From JANQQZ01 sp039187315 (GTDB taxonomy: Bacteria; Planctomycetota; Phycisphaerae; Phycisphaerales; UBA1924): 64,000 nt of DNA. A model generated the notes under the pieces. The model saw nothing but the letters and a program-made list of their open reading frames with translations. It was not told where the DNA came from and searched no databases. This document shows positions 26,201 to 34,711 of this stretch, in pieces. Location of the stretch: NCBI GenBank assembly GCA_039187315.1, contig JBCCZQ010000005.1, positions 19,173-83,172 of the forward strand, written 5' to 3'. Position 1 is the first letter of the stretch. Each line of letters begins with the position of its first letter. A program made the translations under genes and the position numbers.

Positions 26201-27859
26201 GGTCCGGAGCCGGTCCAGGATCCGCTCTTCATTGGGGAACGCTTCCGCCGCACGCTGGTAGAGCCGTTCGGCCTCCTCGTAGTCCCGCAGCCGCGCGCTG
26301 ATGTCGGCCAGACCCAGCACGGCTTCGAAGTCGCCGCTGTTGAGATTGGTCGCGATCGTCAGCAGGCGGCGCTGCTCGCCCGTGTTGCCGAGCTGGGATG
26401 CGATGTCTGCCGCGAGCTTGATCGCGTTGGTGTCCGATTCGTTGGTCTGGGTGTTGTACCGGCGGATAAGCCTTTCAGCGGCGTTGAAGTCGCCGTCGGC
26501 GTAGGCCAGCTTCGCATCGATGAGAGTCAGCTCCGGCGCATCGGCCTGGGTGTTCTCGGCCGCGGTAATCCGGTAGCCCCGTGCGTCCTCGAGCCACCGG
26601 TCACGGGACGGTGCCTGCGCCGGGAGCAGGCGCCACTGGTCGAGGGCCGCGTTGGCCATCCTGCCGCCGATCTGGCTCTGGATAGCCGCGACGAGCATCC
26701 CATCCGCCGAGAGCGGGGGGCGTTCGATGGCCGCCATATCTTGCAGCGCGTCGATCGCTTCGGCGTAGCGCCGGACGAACTGGAGTTCCGCCGCTCGTGT
26801 CTGCAACACCTGGATGTCCAACGGGCGGTTGCTCGCGGCCCGGTTCCACACGTCGATGGTCGCGTCGATGCGGTCTGCTGGCGGGATCGCCTGCCTGATG
26901 AGCTGCGTGAGGACTTGTCCGGTACGCGTGTCGGTCTGGTCCGCGGGCGCCTCGAGGAACTCATCGAGCAGCGACCGGACCTCGGACGCGTACTGCTGCA
27001 CCACACGCTCCTGAGCCTCGGACAGATCACGCCCGAACAGGTCAAGCCGTTGCAGCTGGTCCGCCTCACGCAGCAGCCGCAACTGGGTGAACATGGCGCG
27101 GGCCCGGATCGAACCCGGGTTGCGCGAGATGAACGCCGACAGCTCGTCGAGCATGTCATCGATGACCGCTTCGGCTTCCGTGAGCCGCCGTTCGTTCAGG
27201 GCGGTGTTGCGTTCGGTGAATCGGATGAGGTTCAGGCGCTCGACCGAATCGATATCGGTCGGATCCGCGGCGATGGCGGCGATCAGGTCCTCGCGGACCC
27301 GCTGGATCTGGTCTTGATCGAGATCGATGCCGCCGAGGATGAGCTGCGCACCATACTGGCCTCGGTGACGCCGCAGCCGGTCGACATCGTTGCTATCCGC
27401 CCAGTCGTAGTTGTTCTGGATCTTGTTCGTCTCGGAGTCGAGCATCTCGAAGAAGCCGATGTCACTCGGACGCATCAGCGACCAGGTCATCAGCCCCGAA
27501 AGGTGCTCCTCCTGTGCATCGAAATCTGCGCCCTTGGCCTCGGCGGTCACGCGCAGGATGTTCCTGAGGTTCGCGTAGTCCTGCTGGTATGCCGAATACG
27601 TCGGATGCTCGATCGATTCGAGAGATGAACGCCACCCGGCGAGCCAATCCAGGTTCGATGGATCGTGGTTGACCGCCTTCGACCAGCTCGATTCCGCCGC
27701 GGTGAAATCGCCCTCGGCCTGGAGCTGCCGAGCCCGGTTCGCGTGATCGTCGCCGGAGCGCATCAGGACCATCATGGCCATCCAGACCACCCCGCCCATC
27801 GCACCCACGAGCACGATCGAGAGCAGGGCGACGAACTTCACGTTCACGCGTGCGGCCAT
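23294..27859 (-). CDS. Very large membrane-anchored TPR protein of exosortase-type locus
   Basis: This is a 1521-residue protein with an N-terminal anchor (residues 9-32) and then dozens of tetratricopeptide repeats to the C-terminus, for example NRARQLQAEGDFTAAESSW and LNNLAYTMAVHLGEASAALP. The repeat domain should face the periplasm. Large TPR proteins regularly accompany exosortase and exopolysaccharide genes, where they are thought to scaffold export or assembly. It is 47 nt downstream of the exosortase gene and 66 nt upstream of the Wzc-like gene. No enzymatic motif seen. Confidence 0.85.
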   Translation of the reverse strand: MAARVNVKFVALLSIVLVGAMGGVVWMAMMVLMRSGDDHANRARQLQAEGDFTAAESSWSKAVNHDPSNLDWLAGWRSSLESIEHPTYSAYQQDYANLRNILRVTAEAKGADFDAQEEHLSGLMTWSLMRPSDIGFFEMLDSETNKIQNNYDWADSNDVDRLRRHRGQYGAQLILGGIDLDQDQIQRVREDLIAAIAADPTDIDSVERLNLIRFTERNTALNERRLTEAEAVIDDMLDELSAFISRNPGSIRARAMFTQLRLLREADQLQRLDLFGRDLSEAQERVVQQYASEVRSLLDEFLEAPADQTDTRTGQVLTQLIRQAIPPADRIDATIDVWNRAASNRPLDIQVLQTRAAELQFVRRYAEAIDALQDMAAIERPPLSADGMLVAAIQSQIGGRMANAALDQWRLLPAQAPSRDRWLEDARGYRITAAENTQADAPELTLIDAKLAYADGDFNAAERLIRRYNTQTNESDTNAIKLAADIASQLGNTGEQRRLLTIATNLNSGDFEAVLGLADISARLRDYEEAERLYQRAAEAFPNEERILDRLRTIQALTGTNSSEDPVQQALVEAQQAIERGARLEAAAILERAIEANAPVSDGRLHISLASMLLRLGEFDRATAVADAGLAIEPESASLAQIRRQASIGGDADLAITAIDGLNISESQKAYRTHLVHLSTGDIEAATTTIDRALELAPDDTQILLAAFDHAIRVDDLDSARAIIAEHGERDIDGAGGLALQARLLLAEDRLEDAERTLIAATERGSQNPRTLRLLAQIQLRLGKNTSAIDTFSQALAIRPDDVELITDYLRALFSLGRTTDALRVARDSLELGRSDEQFTQMWLALEGAAGNKRLAYEERQRIAEARPEFRENVAAMIDLAIDLSEFDAARAAIDTARAEDDSLELVALDAKWYANRNQLARGVEQFTGYLVSDEPDAISVRSYLTFGSFLIERGMPDRALTTLRQGRTLQDPSNPVIDTVLGREFLRLGRYDEAIELYEALLRGPAADGPAGREALPRLIEAYTRIGTYDKADERITQLDAETRDQLVIRLLRSEVAQGLGNTAEARRIIDEAIAAFPDAPMPYVQRATMLARDRTFLEDALEDLGRAIELDPTNLTAYRLRSSMLADMGRMDDAAQDVITAIAAYPENLEVRIGGARRLIEFGRDDAAADVIDAALEREAGNLQLLVSAGDLFAEIDRARRASGYYERAWEQTKDLSIGIKYVQSLMAQPRPDVRRARQVTSDPALPSDDARVLLVRASVESEAENRPEVERLLMQAYELAKTDPTMINMWANRLIPLLEDREQALSFMNRIDRSSGLTPWAQYARARLLAIEADGIDDAYAALEPLIAGSPNPNLRLRSLKFRSVALYRDGDYVRAAEDMRRGLELVPDDADLLNNLAYTMAVHLGEASAALPFARRAAELYPNNRGYLDTLGLTLLRNGQHEEGLSTLERALPLATTDAERAPVLIHLAEARLETGNATGADNAAQEARAILSAQESPDEEQQDQLDRVLEMIRQRT

Positions 27860-27906
27860 GATCGATCGATCCTTTCTGCGGTCCAGGCCGTCAAGGGCCT
27901 TCGATG

Positions 27907-29763
27907 TCAGCCGGCGCGATCGACGCCGCCTGCGATTCGTGGTTCTTCGTTCTCACTCGGCAGCGGGTACCGCCCCTGCTCGACCTCAACCCAATCGGGT
28001 ACGCACAGCATCAGATCCGGAAGCAGCTCGCCGAGAAGGCCAGACGCCGCGTCGACCAGGTCTTGGCTTGTCTGGAACGACTCATCGCCGACCGCGTTGA
28101 ACTGCACCTTGAGATAGAACGCGTAGTCGTCCTCAAGCTCATACGCCAGCAGCCGCACGCCCTCGGCACTCGAGGTCACACCGCCGTTGGCGATGAAGAA
28201 GTACCCGGCGAACAGCTTGCCCTGCCGCGGGATGCTGTACCCGGATGTGCGCAGCCGAACCTTCTCGATGCCCTCGGGCAGGCGCACACGCTGGCCGCGA
28301 GAGTCCGACCATTTCGTGCTCGTGCGGGCCGTGTAGACCGGTTCGGTCCCGTCCGGCACGTTCGGGTCCAGGACCCATCGGCTGCTATCGAGGTTCATCG
28401 GGATCTCGATCGATTCTTCGGCGCGCTGCATGCCGCCGCCGATGAAGCAGCGTTCCGGAACGTGCGGCACCGTATCGATCTGGTTCGTGTAGTACGCGGC
28501 GTGGAGCTCGATCACACGCGGCTCACGCCCGGCCGGCGGTTCTTTCTCAATGAAAAGCCTGTTGAGATAGTTGGTCGTCCCGAGTTCCTCGAGCACCTCT
28601 GCGGACTCGATCCGATCCTGTCCCAACTGCACCCAGCTATCCGTCTCGCGCGGCAACGAAGCCACCGGGCGGTTCCCCGGCGCGTAAATGGCCTTCTTGG
28701 TCAGATGGAACTCGTAGGTATCGATCGCCCAGCCGATCCCCAACGCCGACACCGACATGACACCGAGCAGGACGAACGCAGCCGGCCGCGCCAGCCTCGG
28801 TGCGAATGCGCAAGGCTCTGGCTTCTGCTCGGGCGGAAGCTCGATGAGCTTCTGCAGCGCCCAGACAAGCACCAGGAAGAGCCCAAGACCCGGGAAGAGA
28901 AGCAGCGTGCCGATGAAGGTGTGCGCTTCGCCCTGCGCCAGGTCGGGATCCTGGAGCGTCAGCAACCCGAGCACAGCAACGCGGATGATGTTCATGAACA
29001 GTGCCACCGGCACCGACATGAGCACCACGGCGATCCGCTGCCACCAAAGCCGGCAGGTCAGCACCGCGACCGTCGCGCCCAAGGCGATGAAAGCTACCAC
29101 CATCCGCATACCGCTGCACGCCTGCGCAACGTTCAACGGGTACTCCACGCCAGCCGTATCGATGATCGTCAGCACATTGCCCTCGACCTCGGTCTGGAAG
29201 CCGAAGACCAGCCCGATCACACCCAGCATCACGAACGCGCCCTGGCTGGCGATCTGTTGAAGCGGCCAAGTGATCTCGAGCATCACCCGTTCGGCCACCG
29301 TGACGCCCAGCAGCAGCAGCAGCAGCGGCATCGCGAGATGCCTCGTCGTCGAGGGTCCGAAGAGCGTCAGCACGATCCCGAACGCAGACAGCACCACCGC
29401 GAAGCCCTGGAACATGTGCTGACCGGGGAACGGACCGATCGAGAACGTCAGGTAGCCGATGATGCCGAGCACCACCGGCACCAAGCCCGGCCAGAACGTG
29501 GTCGGACTTGTCGACGCGATGATCCGGCGACGCTGCCAGATCAGATACCCCGCGATGACAGGCATGAAGAACGCGTGGCCCCAGTCCTCTACCCGGACCG
29601 AACTGAAGTGTGCCTGCTTGGCGAACCAGCGGAAAAAGACAGCCACGAACGCGACAGAGAGCAGCACCGCTACGCACACCGACACCACATCCAGGCCGGT
29701 CTGCCCACGAGCGGCCTGCCGGGCCGAACCGCCTGCCGCCGAACTTGTCGGCACCGTAGTCAT
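27907..29763 (-). CDS. Exosortase fused to EpsI-like (DUF3485) domain
   Basis: This is a 618-residue protein. The N-terminal exosortase part has about eight membrane segments and the expected triad: Cys216 in QACSGMRM, Arg261 in NIIRVAVLG and His281 in EAHTFIG. After a final segment (328-346) comes a soluble EpsI/DUF3485-type domain with ELHAAYYTNQ and PHVPERCFIGGG. Exosortases are cysteine proteases that process and sort C-terminally tagged proteins; EpsI partners are linked to exopolysaccharide production. No protein in this window ends in a PEP-CTERM-like tag. It lies between the Wza-type gene and the TPR gene. Confidence 0.9.
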   Translation of the reverse strand: MTTVPTSSAAGGSARQAARGQTGLDVVSVCVAVLLSVAFVAVFFRWFAKQAHFSSVRVEDWGHAFFMPVIAGYLIWQRRRIIASTSPTTFWPGLVPVVLGIIGYLTFSIGPFPGQHMFQGFAVVLSAFGIVLTLFGPSTTRHLAMPLLLLLLGVTVAERVMLEITWPLQQIASQGAFVMLGVIGLVFGFQTEVEGNVLTIIDTAGVEYPLNVAQACSGMRMVVAFIALGATVAVLTCRLWWQRIAVVLMSVPVALFMNIIRVAVLGLLTLQDPDLAQGEAHTFIGTLLLFPGLGLFLVLVWALQKLIELPPEQKPEPCAFAPRLARPAAFVLLGVMSVSALGIGWAIDTYEFHLTKKAIYAPGNRPVASLPRETDSWVQLGQDRIESAEVLEELGTTNYLNRLFIEKEPPAGREPRVIELHAAYYTNQIDTVPHVPERCFIGGGMQRAEESIEIPMNLDSSRWVLDPNVPDGTEPVYTARTSTKWSDSRGQRVRLPEGIEKVRLRTSGYSIPRQGKLFAGYFFIANGGVTSSAEGVRLLAYELEDDYAFYLKVQFNAVGDESFQTSQDLVDAASGLLGELLPDLMLCVPDWVEVEQGRYPLPSENEEPRIAGGVDRAG

Positions 29764-30069
29764 CGGGATATGTCCCGTGCTGCGTTGGTCATCCCGCTAT
29801 CCCATCGCTCGACTGCGCACCACACCGATCGCGCTGAAAGGCTCACCGCACACCGTCTACGTCGAGACGTGCTTGCGGGTTCGTAACGATCCCGTGCCCC
29901 GAGCGACAGTGAGATCACCACCTGCGTCCCATAGAGAACCATCCGGAAGCTCATTCTTGCCCGGAAACAGGCACGAATCATCCATCCCGAGAACGCAGAT
30001 GCTCCCCCGGCCCCGAAACCCGGACCAAAACCGGTATCCCACCCAGATCAGAGCCGCCCTACAACTGGA
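29764..30069 (-). other. 306-nt gap between Wza-type and exosortase genes
   Basis: No credible gene, terminator or RBS-led frame was found. No sigma-54 (-24/-12) site of the kind known upstream of PEP-CTERM genes was recognised. It could hold a promoter for the exosortase-to-WecA unit, but nothing specific supports this. Confidence 0.3.
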
Positions 30070-31614
30070 TCAGAAGTCACGGTTTGTGGGTGGTGCACCG
30101 AAGACATCGTTCCCGAAGTTGCGATCGAGCAGGAACCCGAACCCGTACGACGCGCGGAACCCGCCGCGGACCACCGCCAGCGGGAACGCCCAGAAGTTCG
30201 TGCCGATGACGATATGGTCGTTTGGTTTTAGGAAAATATCAGGGTGTGTGCCCTCCGCGATCTCCCGCAGATTCAGCCTCACCGTTGCCTGGCGATCCGT
30301 ACCGACCATGCGTGTCAGGTCGACGCGTTCGGGAATCGCCAAGCCGCCGAGGCCACCCGCTGACGTGATCAGCCGGTAGAGCGTCAGCTGCGGGCTGAAG
30401 TTGTACGCACCGGCCCGTGCGATCTGCCCACCGATGTAGATTGTCCCAGAGCCTGCGGCCGGCACGCGGATCAGATCACCGGGCCGCACAATCAGGTTCT
30501 GACGCGCATCGCCGCGAAGCAGGGGCTCCACAGGCACCGAGATCACGCGTTGGGTCACCAGCGCCTCGGCCTCGGCCGTGGCCTCGGCCAGCTCAGGAAG
30601 CCCCAGGTCAGGCACCCCGACGCCGCTCTCTTCAATCTGGACCCAGCGGCCGTCAAGAAAGATCCACTGGCTGGGCGACGTGTCGAACCGGTTCCCGCCC
30701 GGCTGCACGAGGTCGATCACCGGCTCACGCGTGTCTTCTGGCTGGTCGTCCGCTTCCGGCTGCGAGAGCGAACCGACCGCACCAAACACGCCAGGCGAGC
30801 CGTCCTCGCCGTCTTCACCCTCGCGCGACATCTGATCGATCAGATCGATCAGCCGGCCGGCCCGGTCCTCGATGTCCTCGGGCAGGCCCGCGGAATTCTC
30901 CCGTCCGGACGAGCCGACACGGCCCGGATCGCCGAACTCCTCGCTCAGCGCCGTCTGGCGGATCACGAAGACCTCGGCGGTCGATTCATCGAGCAGCCCG
31001 CCGGCCGCGGCAAGCGCGTCGAGCAGGCGGTAGCTCGGCTCCGGGATGAAGTACGGACCGGGCTGGCGAACCGACCCGATGATGTTGAACAGGTTCGAGC
31101 GCCGGCCGTCGATGGTCACCGCCACCGTTGCGTTCCGGATCAGGTCCTGGGCCGCCAGACCTTCGACGATGGTCCGCTGCACCTGATCGCCCGTCAGACC
31201 CAGAATGAAGAACTTGCCGATGCCAGCCAGGTCGATCGTGCCGTTGTCCTCAACACGCACGGGGAAGGGCGTCTGCGAGCCGGTCGACGGGTAGTCGAAG
31301 ATAATGACCGTGATCGTGTCGCCCGGCGAGAGGCGGTACTCGCTGACCTCGGGCCGCAGGTCGGCCGGTGTGACCTCGCTGGTCTCGACGAACTGGTCGG
31401 TGTCCGGCTCGATCGCCGAAAGCCGGCGGAGGATGGGCACCTCGATCGGGGTTTCCTCCCAGCGGCCCGTCACGCTCGGATCGAGGTACGAGTCGACGCT
31501 GCAGCCAGTCGAGCCGAGCAGCACGCCGGCGAGCAGGATCGGGGGAGCGAGTCGGAGCGTGGTGCGTGTCTTCACGGTCGTGGTTCCCGGGGTCTGGTAC
31601 CCGTGGCCGATCAT
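30070..31614 (-). CDS. Wza-type polysaccharide export lipoprotein
   Basis: This is a 514-residue outer-membrane export protein. A lipoprotein signal ends in LLGSTGC. The poly-export domain begins at YRLSPGDTITVIIF, followed by SLBB domains (NLFNIIGSVRQPGPYFI; TIYIGGQIARAGAYNF). Between these lies an acidic, low-complexity insertion of roughly 120 residues (SREGEDGEDGSP...). Start uncertain: ATG 31614 is used; GTG 31575 gives a tighter signal peptide and ATG 31671 is also open. It should form the outer-membrane channel for the polymer made by the neighbouring genes. Confidence 0.87.
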   Translation of the reverse strand: MIGHGYQTPGTTTVKTRTTLRLAPPILLAGVLLGSTGCSVDSYLDPSVTGRWEETPIEVPILRRLSAIEPDTDQFVETSEVTPADLRPEVSEYRLSPGDTITVIIFDYPSTGSQTPFPVRVEDNGTIDLAGIGKFFILGLTGDQVQRTIVEGLAAQDLIRNATVAVTIDGRRSNLFNIIGSVRQPGPYFIPEPSYRLLDALAAAGGLLDESTAEVFVIRQTALSEEFGDPGRVGSSGRENSAGLPEDIEDRAGRLIDLIDQMSREGEDGEDGSPGVFGAVGSLSQPEADDQPEDTREPVIDLVQPGGNRFDTSPSQWIFLDGRWVQIEESGVGVPDLGLPELAEATAEAEALVTQRVISVPVEPLLRGDARQNLIVRPGDLIRVPAAGSGTIYIGGQIARAGAYNFSPQLTLYRLITSAGGLGGLAIPERVDLTRMVGTDRQATVRLNLREIAEGTHPDIFLKPNDHIVIGTNFWAFPLAVVRGGFRASYGFGFLLDRNFGNDVFGAPPTNRDF

Positions 31615-31870
31615 CGTTTTGCTGCCGGCCGGTCGTGCCCTTGCCGCGTTCTCGGACGTGGGCGTCCGCATGGTGGCGAGTCTAGCGGGCTGGCGGATCG
31701 CCGGCCCACCTGCGTACGGCGTCTAGATCGGCCGGGCTCGCGCTCGGCGTGAACGAAACCCGGGATGTTCTCGGGCCTCGCGCACAACGAGCGACCTCGC
31801 ATGCCCTTCCGTGCCGCCTGACAGACCGGGCTCGATCGCGGCCGAACGCCGTCCGATCCTAAACTCCATC

Positions 31871-32986
31871 ATGACCCCTCCGTCGCGCCTCGCGCCGCCC
31901 TCGCCCGACACCGTCGCCCGCACAGTCGCTCGCCATCCACGACCGGCCGGCGGCGATCCGATGCGACGCGTCGACAAGCCCGTCATCAGCCTCTCCGGCA
32001 TGGTCATCAACAATACCGAGAAGGACCACCTCGCCCAGAAACGCAAGCCCAAGTGGCTCAAGGCAAAGGTCCCCGGCGGCCCCGGCTACGAGAAGCTCCG
32101 GGCCATCATGGACGAGCACAAGCTCCACACCGTCTGCGAAGAGGCAGGCTGCCCCAACATGGGCGAGTGCTGGGCCCGCGGCGTGGCCACCATCATGATC
32201 CTCGGCGACACCTGCACCCGGGCCTGCGGGTTCTGCAACGTCAAGACCGGCAGGCCAGCGGAGCTCGACAAAGACGAGCCCCGCCGCGTCGCCGAGTCCC
32301 TCGCCCTGATGAATCTCAAGCACGTGGTCATCACCAGCGTCAACCGCGACGAGCTCAAGGACGGCGGCGCCGGCATCTGGGCCGAGACCATCATCCGGAG
32401 CCGCGAGTCCTGCCCCGGCATGTCGATCGAGGTACTCATCCCCGATTTCGAGGGCGACGCCGCCGCGCTCCAGATGGTCATCGACGCCAAGCCGCACATC
32501 ATCAACCACAACATCGAGTGCGTCCGTCGGATGTACCCGGCCGTCCGCCCAAGCGCCAAGTTCGACCGCTCGCTCGAACTGCTCCGCCGCGTCAAGGAGC
32601 AGGGGGGCGTAGCCAAGACCGGCATCATGGTCGGCATCGGCGAAAAGGACGACGAGATCCTCGCGCTCATGGATGACCTCGTCGAGGCGACCAGCAAGCA
32701 CACCGGACCCAAGCCCGGCGACCCGTGCGACATCCTGACCATCGGCCAGTACTTGCAGCCGACACGCAACCACCTGCCCATCGACCGCTGGGTGCACCCC
32801 GACACCTTCGAGATGTTCCGCGAAGAGGGCCTGAGGCGTGGTCTCAAGGTCGTCGAATCGGGGCCCATGGTCCGCTCGAGCTATCACGCCGATATGCAGG
32901 CCGACGCGCTCAGCGGCATCGAGGGCGAGCGCGCCGCGCAGTCGACCGCCGCGGTGCAGGGCCTGATCGATGACGCGTCGCCGTAA
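31871..32986 (+). CDS. lipA: Lipoyl synthase
   Basis: This is a 371-residue radical-SAM enzyme that inserts two sulfurs into octanoyl chains on lipoyl-dependent proteins. The auxiliary cluster is CEEAGCPNMGECW and the radical-SAM cluster is CTRACGFC. SVNRDELKDGGAG and the C-terminal VRSSYHA arginine/serine motif are diagnostic. The ATG at 31871 gives a 30-residue Pro-rich extension before the conserved core; ATG 31961 is an alternative. No lipB is seen nearby. It diverges from the Wza-type gene and overlaps the next gene by 17 nt. Confidence 0.95.
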   Translation: MTPPSRLAPPSPDTVARTVARHPRPAGGDPMRRVDKPVISLSGMVINNTEKDHLAQKRKPKWLKAKVPGGPGYEKLRAIMDEHKLHTVCEEAGCPNMGECWARGVATIMILGDTCTRACGFCNVKTGRPAELDKDEPRRVAESLALMNLKHVVITSVNRDELKDGGAGIWAETIIRSRESCPGMSIEVLIPDFEGDAAALQMVIDAKPHIINHNIECVRRMYPAVRPSAKFDRSLELLRRVKEQGGVAKTGIMVGIGEKDDEILALMDDLVEATSKHTGPKPGDPCDILTIGQYLQPTRNHLPIDRWVHPDTFEMFREEGLRRGLKVVESGPMVRSSYHADMQADALSGIEGERAAQSTAAVQGLIDDASP

Positions 32987-34085
32987 ACCACACGGCGTCC
33001 GCCGGTTCATCGATGTCCTCTCACCCAAGGCGCAGCGCCTGCTCGCGGCCGCCCTCTTCCTGACCTTCGCGCCCCTGATGGTCGTGCCGATCGAGTCCCA
33101 GGGCTACCGGCTCAGCTCCGTCGTCTTTATCTGTTGCGTCTCGGGGCTGATAGGTATGTCGTACGGCCTCACGTTCATGTGGACAAAAAAGCTCCTGCCC
33201 GTAGCGATCGCGCTCCACGCGATGACGTTTCTCGGCTACGGCGGCGTCTTCCCGGAATGGCTCTGGCCCCGCGCCAGCGGGTTCAGCCTGACCGGGCTCG
33301 CGGCCGTCATCCTGGTCGGATCCGCATATGTCGTATTTGTGGTCATCATCGCAGGCGAGGGCCAGCGGTCCGTCCGTCAGCAGGCTGAACTCGATCTTGC
33401 GACCAAAATCCACAGCGAGCTCACGCCGCCGATCGAGACCGCTGGGCAATGGGGACTGGCTGTCGGCCGGAGCGACGCGTCGAACTCGATGGGCGGCGAC
33501 CTGATCGATGTAGTTGACCATGGCCCGTCCATGACCGCCGTGCTAGCCGATGTCTCGGGTCACGGCGTGCGTGCCGGCGTCGTCATGGCGATGGTCAAGA
33601 CCGCGTTCCGCGAGGCGGTCGCGTCATCAGCGGACCTGCCCCGGATCGCCCAAGCCGTCAACCGAGCCCTGGCGGGACTGACCGCGGACGATGTGTTCGC
33701 TACAGCATGGTTCGTCCGGATCGAGCGGGGCGGCACACTCACGGCCGTCGGCTGCGGCCACCCGCCGATCTACACGTCCAATGCGAAAGGTGCGATCGAG
33801 TGTCTCCGGGCGGAAGGCATGCCCCTGGGTATCGCCGCGGATGCGTCGTTCCCCCAAACGATGTCGGCCGACACGCCCGCCGCCCGGCTCGTCCTCTACT
33901 CCGATGGCCTCACCGAGGCTGGCGCGGAACGGGGCGCCATGCTCGGCGACGAGGGGCTACGCGGCATCATCGAATCAACGCTGCATCTCCCAGCCGCCGA
34001 AGCGATCGAAGCCATGCTCAACGCTGTGCTCCGGCACGCGCCCGCCGATGACGACAGGTCCCTCATGCTCATCGAGCCCGCCTGA
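32970..34085 (+). CDS. Membrane-anchored PP2C/SpoIIE-type serine phosphatase
   Basis: This is a 371-residue protein with four hydrophobic segments (residues 22-130), then a SpoIIE-like phosphatase domain. Metal-binding acidic residues lie in SNSMGGDLIDV, TAVLADVSGHGVRAG, LVLYSDGLTEAG and PADDDRSLMLIE. Such phosphatases act in partner-switching control of sigma factors. No anti-sigma kinase or STAS partner is adjacent. It overlaps lipA by 17 nt, so the two are co-transcribed. Target unknown. Confidence 0.88.
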   Translation: MTRRRKPHGVRRFIDVLSPKAQRLLAAALFLTFAPLMVVPIESQGYRLSSVVFICCVSGLIGMSYGLTFMWTKKLLPVAIALHAMTFLGYGGVFPEWLWPRASGFSLTGLAAVILVGSAYVVFVVIIAGEGQRSVRQQAELDLATKIHSELTPPIETAGQWGLAVGRSDASNSMGGDLIDVVDHGPSMTAVLADVSGHGVRAGVVMAMVKTAFREAVASSADLPRIAQAVNRALAGLTADDVFATAWFVRIERGGTLTAVGCGHPPIYTSNAKGAIECLRAEGMPLGIAADASFPQTMSADTPAARLVLYSDGLTEAGAERGAMLGDEGLRGIIESTLHLPAAEAIEAMLNAVLRHAPADDDRSLMLIEPA

Positions 34086-34111
34086 TCCTGAACAGCCTCG
34101 CTTGTCAAGCC

Positions 34112-34579
34112 TTACTCGGCGGGTGGCCTTGTGCCCGGCAACCGGTGCGGCTTCTCGCGGACGTACCCGCCCATCACTGCGGCCGCGCTGAGCAGCATCA
34201 GGTCTTTGATGATGTACTGCCCTGCGATCGTTGGCACGAGCGGCACCTCGACGAAGCATGCTTCCGGCTTGAGGATCAGCGCGAGCACCGTCCCGGGCAT
34301 ACGAACCACCAGCAGGATCAGTGCCACGCGGTGCAGCTTGTGGATGATCAGCGTGATGCCGATCAGGATCTCCCACGCACCGAGCACGGGCACCATGACC
34401 TCGGGGCTGCCGAAGTAAATCGTCTCGGCGATGATGCTCGTCGCGGTCTTCTGCCCCGCGACCTTGAGCGTGCCGAACCAGATGAAGACCATCCCAAGCG
34501 TGAAGCCGTGCGTCGAGTGTCCGAAGACGTACAGCGCCTGCTCGATGCGGCGGTCGATGCCAAGGATCCGGTGCTTCAT
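34112..34579 (-). CDS. Small four-helix membrane protein (DoxX/DUF417-like)
   Basis: This is a 155-residue protein with four hydrophobic segments: FTLGMVFIWFGTLKV, VMVPVLGAWEILIGITLII, VALILLVVRMPGTVLALI and KDLMLLSAAAVMGGY. It resembles the DoxX/DUF417 (YkgB) group. Function of the group is unclear, with redox or stress roles proposed. The start ATG 34579 is set by GGAGGG 7 nt upstream; a TTG two codons earlier is rejected. Confidence 0.75.
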   Translation of the reverse strand: MKHRILGIDRRIEQALYVFGHSTHGFTLGMVFIWFGTLKVAGQKTATSIIAETIYFGSPEVMVPVLGAWEILIGITLIIHKLHRVALILLVVRMPGTVLALILKPEACFVEVPLVPTIAGQYIIKDLMLLSAAAVMGGYVREKPHRLPGTRPPAE

Positions 34580-34711
34580 CGCCAAGCCCTCCTACGTCCG
34601 AGCCCGAAGGGAGTACCCGCTCGAAGCCGGCACGACGCGGCCGCTCATACTCCATAGGATTCATCGGCTCGGCATGGGTGCTCTGCTCCTGCCGAACGGA
34701 CGAGGGCCGCC

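Noticed and set aside
27904..29886. Long plus-strand open frame antisense to the exosortase gene
   Set aside because: It is a shadow of high-GC coding sequence; the opposite strand has clear exosortase motifs and this one has no recognisable domains.
29764..30069. Sigma-54 promoter for the exosortase unit
   Set aside because: A GGCACG was seen, but the required GC at -12 with correct spacing is absent.
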